From NCBI GenBank assembly GCA_002254285.1, contig NIUZ01000107.1:1-11525 (forward strand): a stretch of DNA of 11,525 nucleotides, written 5' to 3'. Shown here piece after piece: positions 1-6,934 of the stretch. Source of the stretch: Bacteroidetes bacterium 4572_112 (GTDB lineage: Bacteria > Bacteroidota > Bacteroidia > Bacteroidales > UBA1556). The number at the start of each line of letters is the position of its first letter. Position 1 is the first letter of the stretch. Under the pieces are notes generated by a model. That model had not been told where the DNA came from. It saw only the letters and a list, made by a program, of their open reading frames with translations, and made no database searches. The position numbers were made by a program, and so were the translations under genes.

Positions 1-102
1 AAAAAAGCCATAGTCCTAATCGAATATATTGATCATGAAACAAAGACTTTTTCAATGGAAAGAATGAATCTTAAAAAGAAATTGGAACTTATACCAAATT
101 AA
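1..102 (+). CDS. 3' end of an unrecognised gene (partial)
   Basis: An open frame enters at base 1 and ends at a TAA at 100-102, giving the last 33 residues of a protein (ending LKKKLELIPN). The tail is rich in lysine and charged residues, with no motif that I can assign to a family. The last four codons and the stop lie inside the palindromic element that starts near base 91, so the natural C-terminus may have been altered by that insertion. No function is proposed. The frame reads cleanly and has plausible coding composition, but so short a fragment could also be a chance open frame. Confidence 0.45.
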   Translation, partial: KKAIVLIEYIDHETKTFSMERMNLKKKLELIPN

Positions 103-274
103 TACCAAAACACGCCATATAAATCGTTTATATTTCCCTATTACTGCGTTAAAATTATTTCCATAGCTATACTTCGACATGCTCAGTACAGGCTTTTTTG
201 CAAATAATTTTTGCCTTTTAATAGGAAAATATATTCCAATTTATTTATAGCGTATTTTGATACCAAATTGGTAT
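91..274. repeat. Imperfect 184-bp palindromic (MITE-like) element
   Basis: The two ends are inverted copies of each other. Left to right the left arm (about 91-163) reads ATACCAAATTAATACC, then AAAACACGCCATA, then TATATTTCCCTATT, then AAAATTATTTCC. The reverse complement of the right arm (about 198-274) gives ATACCAATTTGGTATC, then AAAATACGCTATA, then TATATTTTCCTATT, then AAAATTATTTGC in the same order. The centre (172-188) carries CTTCGACATGCTCAGTA, a motif that recurs inverted at 8396-8412. The element has no ORF. Its form, with long inverted arms and no coding capacity, resembles a non-autonomous miniature transposon or a large palindromic intergenic repeat. I see no clear target-site duplication. 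Confidence 0.7.
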
Positions 275-300
275 TATTTAGTGATTTGTGTTTGGTATAC

Positions 301-378
301 TGTAATCAGTGAACAGTAATCAGTGAGTTGTAGTTGGTAATCCGTATGGGTAATTGGTAAACGGTAATCGGTGATTTA
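301..378. repeat. Degenerate GGTAATnnGTGA-type repeat tract
   Basis: A run of short degenerate direct repeats built on units such as GTAATCAGTGA, GGTAATTGGTAAACGG and GGTAATCGGTGA. A related tract lies at 6998-7056, in the gap between the riboswitch promoter and the permease gene. No coding potential is visible. Confidence 0.6.
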
Positions 379-443
379 GTAAGGATTAAGAAGAGGTTCA
401 ATTTCAACTCTTTTTCAACCCTATCAACTTCTTCAACCTAAAG

Positions 444-573
444 AAAGGAAAAAGGACTAGGGTAAAGGGAAAGGATAGAGGAGAAGGATAGAGTACAAGG
501 AAAAAGGACTAGGATAAAGGGAAAGGATAGAGTACAAGGAAAAAGGACTAGGATAGAGTACAAGGAAAAAGGA
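444..573. repeat. Purine-rich tandem repeat, 39-bp unit
   Basis: Copies start at about 445, 497, 536 and 562, each opening with AAGGAAAAAGGACTAGG (the last is cut to AAGGAAAAAGGA). The step from 497 to 536 is 39 bp and the step from 536 to 562 is 26 bp. Each full copy ends in GGATAGAGTAC. The plus strand is almost entirely purine, with occasional CT or TAC interruptions. It lies between the palindromic element and the end of the ccm operon. I see no coding potential or terminator here; the rest of 575-668 is A-rich filler with CAACAAA runs. Confidence 0.75.
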
Positions 574-668
574 GCCGTATGTGTCTAATTTGTACTATGT
601 ATTGAAAAGCAAAGCAACAAACAACAAACAACAAAGCCAAGAACAAGCCCCCAATTAATAATTAACCA

Positions 669-989
669 TTAATCATTAATAATTGTTTGAGTTTCAATCT
701 GTGCAGGACTTCCGCCTTCATACTTAGAAGGGCATTTTAGCAATACGCTACTGCATAGGAATACTTTATCACCCATTTTGCCAGTGGCAACTACCTGAGT
801 GCTTTTCTCGAAATCTTGTGGCTTAGGTTTGCTTACAACCACTTTCATATTTACGCTATCCTGATCGAACATATAAAAGCTGAATTCATCAGAATTTACC
901 CTTGCATCATAATATATTAGCTGAGTCGTATCCAATGTGCCAACTATATCGTAGCTTTTGTTGGGATGCCCGCTACCACTACGTATATT
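669..989 (-). pseudogene. ccmE: 5'-truncated ccmE, heme chaperone of cytochrome c maturation
   Basis: The open frame (TAA at 992-990, stop at 671-669) encodes the soluble OB-fold part of CcmE, the periplasmic chaperone that carries heme from CcmC to CcmF. Recognisable stretches are SYDIVGTLD, VNSDEFSFYM, KPQDFEKSTQVVATGKM and LLKCPSKYE. The KCPSKY segment is the CXXXY heme-attachment variant, with cysteine in place of the histidine of the classical HXXXY form. What is missing is the start: there is no ATG in the open frame, only a TTG at 935 inside the domain, and the usual N-terminal membrane anchor is absent. Directly upstream, in another frame, lies the start of a ccmD-like gene, so the structure looks like a deletion joining ccmD to the middle of ccmE. 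It is probably non-functional, unless this is a sequencing or assembly error. The C-terminal QTIIND is encoded by AT-rich repeat-like sequence. Confidence 0.7.
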
Positions 990-1006
990 TTATATTGATC
1001 TTCCAT
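944..1006 (-). pseudogene. Truncated ccmD-like start
   Basis: An ATG two bases after the ccmC stop opens a 20-codon frame beginning MEDQYKIYVVVAG and then IPTKATI before TAG. The KIYVVV segment in this position matches the beginning of the small single-span CcmD proteins that follow CcmC in Bacteroidota. The expected remainder, a hydrophobic span followed by LDRK-like residues, is absent. After about residue 12 the DNA instead matches the ccmE reading frame, offset by one base. I read this as the left half of a ccmD/ccmE deletion junction. Family assignment rests on very few residues plus gene order. Confidence 0.45.
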
Positions 1007-1008
1007 TA

Positions 1009-1680
1009 TTATAAATTAAGTTCTTTTTCTTCAATAAATTCTTCAATTACTTTGCTACGAGTTCTTATTTGCAATACCCACTGACTTAGCATTATCCAGC
1101 CAATAAGGGCAGGGTAGAATACGTAACGCATTTGAGCATCCATATCGCCAAAAGCAGGATTGCCATCGCCACTACCAGGGTGCAGAGTATCGTTTGATAG
1201 GCGAGGGAGTATTCCCACAAATACTATCAATATTACAAAAGCAAAAATATTATATACTGCTGATACTCTAGCTCGTTTTTCCTCATCTGGAATTGCTGAG
1301 CGCAATATCAAATAAGCAAAATACACCAACAAGCTAACTGCTGCTCCATTTAGGTGAGGATCGTTTGCCCAAGGTTCGCCCCAGGTAAATTCTGCCCAAA
1401 CCATACCAGTTATAATTCCTAATAGGCCAAAGAAAACACCTACTAATACTGACTGATTTGCTTTCAAATCGTTATACATATCGCCTTTGGAAAGGAATTT
1501 TAGGCTGTTTACAAATCCTGTAAACATTACTCCAAGCATGGCAAACCACATTCCTACATGGTAAAATACATTACGTAGAGTATCCCCAATATTTGAATCA
1601 GGAATTTCAACTATAAATCCGTAAATAATTGCATAAAGCAATAACAAAATTGAGAGGATTTTCCACCAATTATTCTTCAT
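1009..1680 (-). CDS. ccmC: CcmC/CcsA-type heme handling membrane protein
   Basis: This 223-residue polytopic inner-membrane protein presents heme to CcmE during System I cytochrome c maturation. The tryptophan-rich WWD-type signature is visible as WAEFTWGEPWANDPHLNG at residues 95-112, which faces the periplasm and cradles heme. Candidate axial histidines are H41 in FYHVGMW and H167 in TLHPG. About six hydrophobic spans are present, including residues 8-24, 42-60, 78-98, 113-127 and 141-159 and one near the C-terminus. Length fits the family. It starts 13 bases after the ccmB stop, so the two are co-transcribed, as expected for subunits of the CcmABC complex. No ccmA lies in this window. The gene looks intact, although its expected partner ccmE just downstream is damaged. 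Confidence 0.93.
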   Translation of the reverse strand: MKNNWWKILSILLLLYAIIYGFIVEIPDSNIGDTLRNVFYHVGMWFAMLGVMFTGFVNSLKFLSKGDMYNDLKANQSVLVGVFFGLLGIITGMVWAEFTWGEPWANDPHLNGAAVSLLVYFAYLILRSAIPDEEKRARVSAVYNIFAFVILIVFVGILPRLSNDTLHPGSGDGNPAFGDMDAQMRYVFYPALIGWIMLSQWVLQIRTRSKVIEEFIEEKELNL

Positions 1681-1693
1681 ATCAATTTCTAAA

Positions 1694-2353
1694 TTATTCT
1701 TTCCAAAGATATGGAAATAGTAAATAAGACAACATAATAACTATCAGATTGAGGCCGAAAGTCATTCCAAGTAATTTCATTGCTTCCGCTGTAAACTCGG
1801 AGGTTTGCAGGGCTATATTCGATAGTTTTATTAAGCTCAAAAGAAATGGCAACATTAGCGGAAAGCTAAGCACAGCCATAAGTGCAAAATTATTGTCAGA
1901 CCTAGAAGCAATTGCTGCCACCATTGTAAGTGTGGATGCAAAGCCCAAAGCACCTAATATTAGCCCAGCAAAGAATAAGGCGTTTCCTACAATCATATTT
2001 CCCAAAAATAGCTGAAAAACCACAAAGGTAATTATGGCTATTAGTATCATCATTAAGCTATTATAAAGTATTTTGGCAATGATTACCGACTGTGGTGCTG
2101 CCATTGTATAATAGTAAAGATGCCGTGATGGGCGCTCTTGCACAAAGCTTTTTGATGTGGCATTTACCGCCGCAAAGAGTAAAATTATCCAGAACATTAC
2201 ATTCCACGATGTGGCATCAATATTTCCCTTATAAGATAGGTAGGCCACAAAAACAGTAGAAAGCACATAAAGTACAATTGAGTTGATAGCGTACTTCTGC
2301 TTCAACTCCAATTGCAAATCCTTAATAAATAATGCCTTTATCTCTGTAATCAC
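1694..2353 (-). CDS. ccmB: Heme exporter protein CcmB
   Basis: This 219-residue integral membrane protein is the permease-like subunit of the CcmAB(C) ABC-type complex, which powers release of heme-loaded CcmE. The N-terminus ITEIKALFIKDLQLELKQKYAINSI is characteristic of CcmB: an amphipathic segment with a charged stretch ahead of the first span. The following FVQERPSRHLYYYTMAAPQSVIIAKILYN region (about residues 70-98) is also typical, and six hydrophobic spans follow the family pattern. Length is normal. It begins 20 bases after the thiL stop and precedes ccmC by 13 bases, all on the minus strand, indicating one operon. The ATPase partner CcmA is not encoded nearby and must be elsewhere if the system works. 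Confidence 0.92.
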   Translation of the reverse strand: MITEIKALFIKDLQLELKQKYAINSIVLYVLSTVFVAYLSYKGNIDATSWNVMFWIILLFAAVNATSKSFVQERPSRHLYYYTMAAPQSVIIAKILYNSLMMILIAIITFVVFQLFLGNMIVGNALFFAGLILGALGFASTLTMVAAIASRSDNNFALMAVLSFPLMLPFLLSLIKLSNIALQTSEFTAEAMKLLGMTFGLNLIVIMLSYLLFPYLWKE

Positions 2354-2373
2354 CGTTTCTACTTTATTTATAA

Positions 2374-3444
2374 TTAATCATTGTTTTCTTTGTTCACCTT
2401 TATATCAAATCCATCCCATCCCTGAGCTTCCAAAGGGGTAGAAACATTATTCTTAGTAATAAGGTTAATTCCTGATTCTTTGTCAGTGGTATAGCCAATA
2501 ATGCTAACCTCTGGTATATCCTTTAGTTTCTCGAAATCGCTTTGTGGAACCGTAAAAAGCAGTTCGTAATCGTCGCCACCATTAAGGGCAAACATTGTTG
2601 GATCCATATTGAAAGCGCGAGCTGCATCCCATGTTTTTTGGTCAATAGGAAGCTTGTCCTCATAAATTGCCGCACCTAATTTCGACTGCTTACAAATATG
2701 CTTAACCTCCGAAGCAAGTCCATCGCTTACGTCCATCATAGCATTTGGCTTTATGCCGCTATCTTTAAGAATCTTAATAATATCAACTCTTGCCTCTGGC
2801 TTAAGTTGTCTTTCAAGAACGTAATCAGAACCTTCAAGTTCGGGCTGCATTTCTGGATTTGCCGAAAAAACACTTTTCTCTCTTTCGAGGATTAAAAGTC
2901 CTGCATAGGCAGCACCCAAATCACCACTTACGCAGATAAGGTCTCCCTCTTTGGCACCATTACGGTATACAATATCTTGCTCGTCAATAAGACCAATTAC
3001 AGTAATAGAAATAGCCAATCCTGCTTTTGAAGAAGTAGTGTCGCCACCCACAATATCCACATTATAAGCCTTGCAAGCAAGCTTTAGTCCTACATAAAAC
3101 TCCTCAACAGCCTCCAGCGAAAACCTATTGCTTAGTGCAATACTCACTGTAATCTGAGTTGGAACAGCATTCATTGCCGCTATATCCGAAAAATTAACCA
3201 CAGCAGCTTTATAGCCTAGGTGTTTTAAAGGAGAATATGTAAGGTCAAAATGTACACCTTCCATAAGCATGTCTGTACTTACTAATATGCGTTTTCCTGA
3301 TGGATTTATTACTGCAGCATCGTCACCAACACCATATTCGCTAGACTCTTGTGTTAGCTCAATATCTCCTGTTATATAGTCGATTAGGCCAAATTCACCT
3401 AAGTCTTTTATCTCTGTTCTGGGTTTTGTTCTGTCTTCAAACAT
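2374..3444 (-). CDS. thiL: Thiamine-monophosphate kinase
   Basis: ThiL phosphorylates thiamine monophosphate with ATP to give thiamine diphosphate, the active cofactor, in the cytoplasm. All family signatures are present in order: GDDAAV at residues 40-45, TDMLMEGVHF at 57-66, NFSDIAAM at 84-91, GGDTTS at 133-138, DVSDGL at 238-243 and GGDDYELLF at 289-297, with GWDGF near the C-terminus. These acidic clusters bind Mg-ATP in the PurM/ThiL/HypE fold. At 356 residues it is slightly longer than many ThiL proteins because of a short N-terminal extension. A TATCTTTG -7 box at 3481-3474 sits 29 bases before the ATG, making thiL the first gene of the thiL-ccmB-ccmC-ccmD/E transcription unit. The link to cytochrome c maturation appears to be co-transcription only. 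Other thiamine genes are not seen. Confidence 0.96.
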   Translation of the reverse strand: MFEDRTKPRTEIKDLGEFGLIDYITGDIELTQESSEYGVGDDAAVINPSGKRILVSTDMLMEGVHFDLTYSPLKHLGYKAAVVNFSDIAAMNAVPTQITVSIALSNRFSLEAVEEFYVGLKLACKAYNVDIVGGDTTSSKAGLAISITVIGLIDEQDIVYRNGAKEGDLICVSGDLGAAYAGLLILEREKSVFSANPEMQPELEGSDYVLERQLKPEARVDIIKILKDSGIKPNAMMDVSDGLASEVKHICKQSKLGAAIYEDKLPIDQKTWDAARAFNMDPTMFALNGGDDYELLFTVPQSDFEKLKDIPEVSIIGYTTDKESGINLITKNNVSTPLEAQGWDGFDIKVNKENND

Positions 3445-3473
3445 TCTCTAAATCTTATATTTTTTAATAGCTG

Positions 3474-3481
3474 CAAAGATA
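3474..3481 (-). promoter_or_regulatory. -7 promoter box of the thiL-ccm operon
   Basis: On the minus strand the sequence reads TATCTTTGCA, an exact match to the Bacteroidota TAnnTTTG -7 element. It lies 29 bases before the thiL ATG, the same geometry as the other boxes in this window. No TTTG is visible at the -33 position. Confidence 0.65.
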
Positions 3482-3596
3482 CCTAAAATACTAAGTGCTT
3501 TTTAGCGTCATTTTTTCAATAATTTGTGTAATTGTATCAAAAAATATTGTCGAATAAAAGTTAATAAAAAATTGAATTATTGATAAAACAAAAACA

Positions 3597-3646
3597 CCCG
3601 ATAGATTCCATATATTCAATAAAGAATACCAAGAAATACTATCGGG
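3597..3646 (-). terminator. Hairpin terminator after btuG-like gene
   Basis: CCCGATAG (3597-3604) and CTATCGGG (3639-3646) form a perfect 8-bp stem around a 34-base loop. The loop itself can fold a smaller TATTC/GAATA stem. In the minus-strand transcript the stem is followed directly by a U-rich run (TGTTTTTGTTTTA). It lies about 40 bases past the stop of the BtuG-like gene and upstream of the thiL promoter, as expected for the end of the B12 uptake operon. The large loop is unusual for an intrinsic terminator. Confidence 0.65.
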
Positions 3647-3688
3647 CAACATTTACTATTAAGTAATTATATATTAAAGGAATAATTA

Positions 3689-4795
3689 TTAATTACGTCC
3701 TATCCTCTTACTTGTTCCTCCATTTGGGAAAATGCCAACTTCAAATTCGTCAATTTTTGTTCCGTCGTTTGAGTATCTTATTAATTTGCCATTGCTTCCG
3801 CCAGCAGCTTCAAGAGCAAAAATATTATCGCTAGTATTATTAACTAAAAAGCCATAAAACATTCCCGAAATTAGAGCCATACTTGGTGCTGTAGTAGCAT
3901 TATAATCTATCTTGAAAATACCATCAAAACCATAACCACCACCGTAGTATATACTTTCTTTATTCTTACTTATTGCTAAATGAGCAGGGTGCTTATCGCT
4001 AAACAAATCTACAGTTGTGCTGATAGTATTCGCTGTAGGAGAAATAATTATAAGCTTTGATGGGTTGTGTCCAATAATATTCCAACTTGCATCATATATA
4101 ACGCTTCCTTTTGCCAATATGCAAAGATTATTGTCTGCATTAATTGTCATTGATGATGGATTATAAGCTCCTAAATCTACTGTCGATACATTATTATTGC
4201 TTAAATCTACTATCGAAATAGTGCTGTCAAGTGCAAATCCACCACTATTGGCAACATATAGGTTGTTTTCAATAATAATTACAGCCTCAGGGCCTGTGCC
4301 AACCATAATTGAATCAGTAATACTGTTTGAAGCTACATCAATTATTTTCACCTGTCCACCATTTCCCCAGCAGCTAACGTATAGTTTACCGTCTTTCTCA
4401 ACAGCATAACGAGGTAGTGGAAGGTCGGAGATTGTTGCAATAGTTTCAAAAGTTTTAGAATTAACAACCTCTAGTTTATTAGAAGCATTAACACATATAT
4501 AAGTGTTTGTTTCGCCTCTATAAACCGACTGTACCACATCTCCTAATGGTAGGTTATTTACTGTATTGAATATTTTGTTGGTAACATCTTTCTTATCGTT
4601 ATCAAAATAAGAAATGCTTCCATTTCCTGCGCCAAATGAGCCTTCGTTAGCAATTAATACTCCTTCAGAGTATCCTTTGTCTTCCTCTACAGGTGGTTTT
4701 TTATCATCTTCTTTTGTGCTTTCTTTTTCGCAAGCACTAAATAATAAAACTGATGCCAAAGCAAGCATCATCAAAAAGTTAAATTTTAAATTCAT
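3689..4795 (-). CDS. btuG: BtuG-like surface beta-propeller lipoprotein (B12 capture)
   Basis: A 368-residue lipoprotein: a hydrophobic signal peptide ends in the lipobox FSAC with the lipidated cysteine at C22. An acidic and lysine-rich segment follows (CEKESTKEDDKK), of the type that directs Bacteroidota lipoproteins to the cell surface. The rest is a YncE/DUF5074-like beta-propeller with repeated blade-like strands, for example NKLEVVNSKTFETIATI, QVKIIDVASNSITDSI and STISIVDLSNNNVSTVDL, plus GxGPEAV-type turns. In Bacteroides, BtuG proteins of this architecture sit on top of BtuB and hand it cobalamin with extremely tight affinity. Here the gene begins 13 bases after a BtuB-type receptor that is preceded by a cobalamin riboswitch, which strongly supports that role. 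Cobalamin-contact residues were not mapped, so a different surface ligand cannot be excluded from sequence alone. Confidence 0.82.
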   Translation of the reverse strand: MNLKFNFLMMLALASVLLFSACEKESTKEDDKKPPVEEDKGYSEGVLIANEGSFGAGNGSISYFDNDKKDVTNKIFNTVNNLPLGDVVQSVYRGETNTYICVNASNKLEVVNSKTFETIATISDLPLPRYAVEKDGKLYVSCWGNGGQVKIIDVASNSITDSIMVGTGPEAVIIIENNLYVANSGGFALDSTISIVDLSNNNVSTVDLGAYNPSSMTINADNNLCILAKGSVIYDASWNIIGHNPSKLIIISPTANTISTTVDLFSDKHPAHLAISKNKESIYYGGGYGFDGIFKIDYNATTAPSMALISGMFYGFLVNNTSDNIFALEAAGGSNGKLIRYSNDGTKIDEFEVGIFPNGGTSKRIGRN

Positions 4796-4808
4796 TGTTT
4801 ATTTGTTT

Positions 4809-6728
4809 TTAATTGTACATAAATTTTAATCCTATTTCGTAATTGATTAGAGGTGTAGGATACCACTCTCTAACCATATATTCTGTATTAAAAATATTAT
4901 TGATTTTAATAAATCCATTTATTCCAAAATCCTTATAATTATATATATAAGAGATGTTTAAGTCTGTAGTGATATATTTGTCAAGCCAATTATTATTATC
5001 AGCAGTGGTATATCTTTGTCCCACGTATTTCAGAATTATGTCAGCTCTAAGTTTTTTGTAACTAAACCCCAATAATCCGTTTGCTTGATAATATGGTATG
5101 TAAATAAGTTGCTTGTTTAGTACGTTATCACTTTCGTTATCAGCCTTTTCTTTCAGCTTAGAGTCGGTATATGTATAATTTGCATTTAAGAATAGGCTTA
5201 TGTTTTTTGTGATACCATAAGCAGATTGCAATCTAAACTCTATACCTTTTGTTTTTACCAATTTTTTGTTTTCAGGAGTCCAAAAGTTGCCCTGTGGTTG
5301 CCAGTGTATTAGGTTATTAAATTGGCTATAGTATCCTGTAATATTTGTGTTTATTGATAATTTATCGAATGCTATTTCGTAATTTAAACCCAAATCAGCA
5401 GACATCCCTTCCTCATCTTCCAAATCAGGATTTCCTTTTGCATAAGCACCTATCCAATACAAATCGTTGAAGTTTGGTGTGCGATAGTTCTTGCTGATAT
5501 TTGTGTTAATGGATAGTTTTTTTAGAATTATATATTCAAACTTTAATCCATAGGTAAGCGGTTTGAAATCGCTGTTTACAGTTTCTGATCTTACATTAGA
5601 AGTAAGAAGAATTTTGTTTTTTAAATCAAATTTATATGATAAGAAAAAAGCCGTTTTATTCAGTTTCTCTATATTATTAAAATTATCGGATTCTGCCTGC
5701 ACATAGTTATTATTTATTCCAAATAATGTTGAATGCTTTTTTGTGAACTTATAATTAGCAATGGCATCGGTAATATTATTGAAAGAAGTATGTATTACAT
5801 CGAGATTAATATCAGGGCTAATATATTGTATTTGAGAGTAAAAAGCTCCGTTTTTTACTTCAAGATCAAGCTTTTGACTTTTTCTATTCCATGTGGTAGC
5901 CATGCGGTAAGATTTGTCGTATTGCTTGGCGTAACCATTTGTTACAGTCATATTTGGAGCTAATTCGCGTTCATTATTCTGTAGCCAAATTTGTGCGCTA
6001 ATTTCTTGTTTTTTAGTTATTTTATAGTTCACCTCTTGCAGAAGTCCGTATTGTTCAATAGCAGAGTTTTTTAGCGTATCCATTGGAAAACCGTTTTTTG
6101 CAAAGTTCTTATACTCAAAGTCATTCTTTATAGATGACCTAAACAAGCGAGTTCTTATAAATAGCTTTTCATTACCATAAGAAATTTTTCCCATGGTTGA
6201 TAGCTTTCCAAAGCTTCCAATACTTTGCGAAATGCTAGCTTTAAATCCAGAATTATACAGAGCTTTATTACTCAATTCAATACTTCCACCAACAGCGCCG
6301 CTACCATATAGTGCGCTATTGCCGCCATAGTTTATGCTCATTTCATCAATTATATTTACTGTAGAAAGAGCAAGGTTAAACTCACCATTTAGTGGGTCTT
6401 GAATATTGAATCCATTCCATAATACAGCAGTATGATTGGCATTGCCACCACGCATTGATACAGAGCTAAGTCCACTTGCTCCATATTGGTTGATGGTAAT
6501 ATTTGTACTTTTAGAAAGTAATTCGTTAATGCTATTTGTGGAGTAAGTCTTGAGGGTAAAAGTGTCTATTTTCTGTGTTGAGCGAGTGCTGCTTTGTTTC
6601 TCGAGAATGCGTGAAGCTCTTATTTCTACCTGCTTTAGCACAATAATACTATCGGGCAGCTGAGCATAAGCTCTGTAACCAGTTAAAATCACTATCCAAA
6701 TAAGTAATTGCTTAAAATAAGGCATCAT
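4809..6728 (-). CDS. btuB: BtuB-type TonB-dependent outer membrane receptor
   Basis: This 639-residue protein imports cobalamin or a related corrinoid across the outer membrane, using energy from TonB-ExbBD. A signal peptide ends at AYA-Q (residues 20-23). A possible TonB box, IIVLKQVEI, follows at about 28-36. The plug domain covers about 50-155 with NSINELLSKSTNITI, SSVSMRGGNANHTAVLWNG and YGSGAVGGSIEL. The remainder is a 22-strand type barrel ending in NYEIGLKFMYN. It lacks the extra N-terminal carboxypeptidase-like domain of SusC proteins, and its length matches BtuB. The leader contains a cobalamin riboswitch, and the downstream gene encodes a BtuG-like lipoprotein, so cobalamin is the best-supported substrate. 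The first of two adjacent ATG codons is taken as the start; the second would differ by only one residue. Confidence 0.92.
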   Translation of the reverse strand: MMPYFKQLLIWIVILTGYRAYAQLPDSIIVLKQVEIRASRILEKQSSTRSTQKIDTFTLKTYSTNSINELLSKSTNITINQYGASGLSSVSMRGGNANHTAVLWNGFNIQDPLNGEFNLALSTVNIIDEMSINYGGNSALYGSGAVGGSIELSNKALYNSGFKASISQSIGSFGKLSTMGKISYGNEKLFIRTRLFRSSIKNDFEYKNFAKNGFPMDTLKNSAIEQYGLLQEVNYKITKKQEISAQIWLQNNERELAPNMTVTNGYAKQYDKSYRMATTWNRKSQKLDLEVKNGAFYSQIQYISPDINLDVIHTSFNNITDAIANYKFTKKHSTLFGINNNYVQAESDNFNNIEKLNKTAFFLSYKFDLKNKILLTSNVRSETVNSDFKPLTYGLKFEYIILKKLSINTNISKNYRTPNFNDLYWIGAYAKGNPDLEDEEGMSADLGLNYEIAFDKLSINTNITGYYSQFNNLIHWQPQGNFWTPENKKLVKTKGIEFRLQSAYGITKNISLFLNANYTYTDSKLKEKADNESDNVLNKQLIYIPYYQANGLLGFSYKKLRADIILKYVGQRYTTADNNNWLDKYITTDLNISYIYNYKDFGINGFIKINNIFNTEYMVREWYPTPLINYEIGLKFMYN

Positions 6729-6751
6729 AAAATAGTTTAATCCCGAACTTA

Positions 6752-6893
6752 CACTTCTGGCAGGTATTCTGACTTACTCAACTTTTGCAACCTTCCCATT
6801 ATCGCTAACAGTGGTATTTTGTGCAAAAGCTTTTATCTGAGCTTACAGCTACGGGTATAGTTCCGGATTTACACCGGATTCCCTTTTAATCCC
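6752..6893 (-). ncRNA. Cobalamin (B12) riboswitch aptamer
   Basis: Read on the minus strand, the leader of btuB has the conserved elements of the AdoCbl-class aptamer in the right order. They are GGGAATCCGGTG and AAATCCGGAAC (6885-6860), ACCCGTAGCTGTAAG (about 6856-6842), ACCACTG (6815-6809), GGGAAGG (6797-6791) and the B12 box AGTCAGAATACCTGCC (6774-6759). The B12 box is only about 30 bases from the btuB ATG, and no stem followed by a U-run lies between them. Control of translation initiation is therefore more likely than a terminator: high cobalamin folds the aptamer and lowers receptor synthesis. The exact ends of helix P1 are uncertain. Confidence 0.95.
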
Positions 6894-6915
6894 ATTTTAA
6901 AGATTTATAAAATGG
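6892..6915 (-). other. 5'-leader hairpin next to the riboswitch
   Basis: CCATTTTA (6892-6899) and TAAAATGG (6908-6915) form a perfect 8-bp stem with an 8-base loop. It lies between the predicted transcription start and the aptamer and would form first as the leader is made. It could stabilise the mRNA end or compete with the outer riboswitch helix; neither role is shown. Confidence 0.5.
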
Positions 6916-6934
6916 AAAACCAAAATTGATACGG

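Noticed and set aside
652..685. Terminator for the ccm operon
   Set aside because: The near-palindrome of AATTAAT words is almost pure A/T with poor pairing and no following U-run; it looks like low-complexity repeat DNA.
902..1084. Plus-strand 60-codon open frame across the ccmE/ccmC region
   Set aside because: It is antisense to the well-supported ccmC and ccmE frames, has no recognisable motif and no promoter box.
4809..6728. SusC-like receptor paired with a SusD-like lipoprotein
   Set aside because: The receptor is only 639 residues and lacks the N-terminal carboxypeptidase-like domain. Its lipoprotein partner is an all-beta propeller rather than a helical SusD, and the leader is a cobalamin riboswitch.
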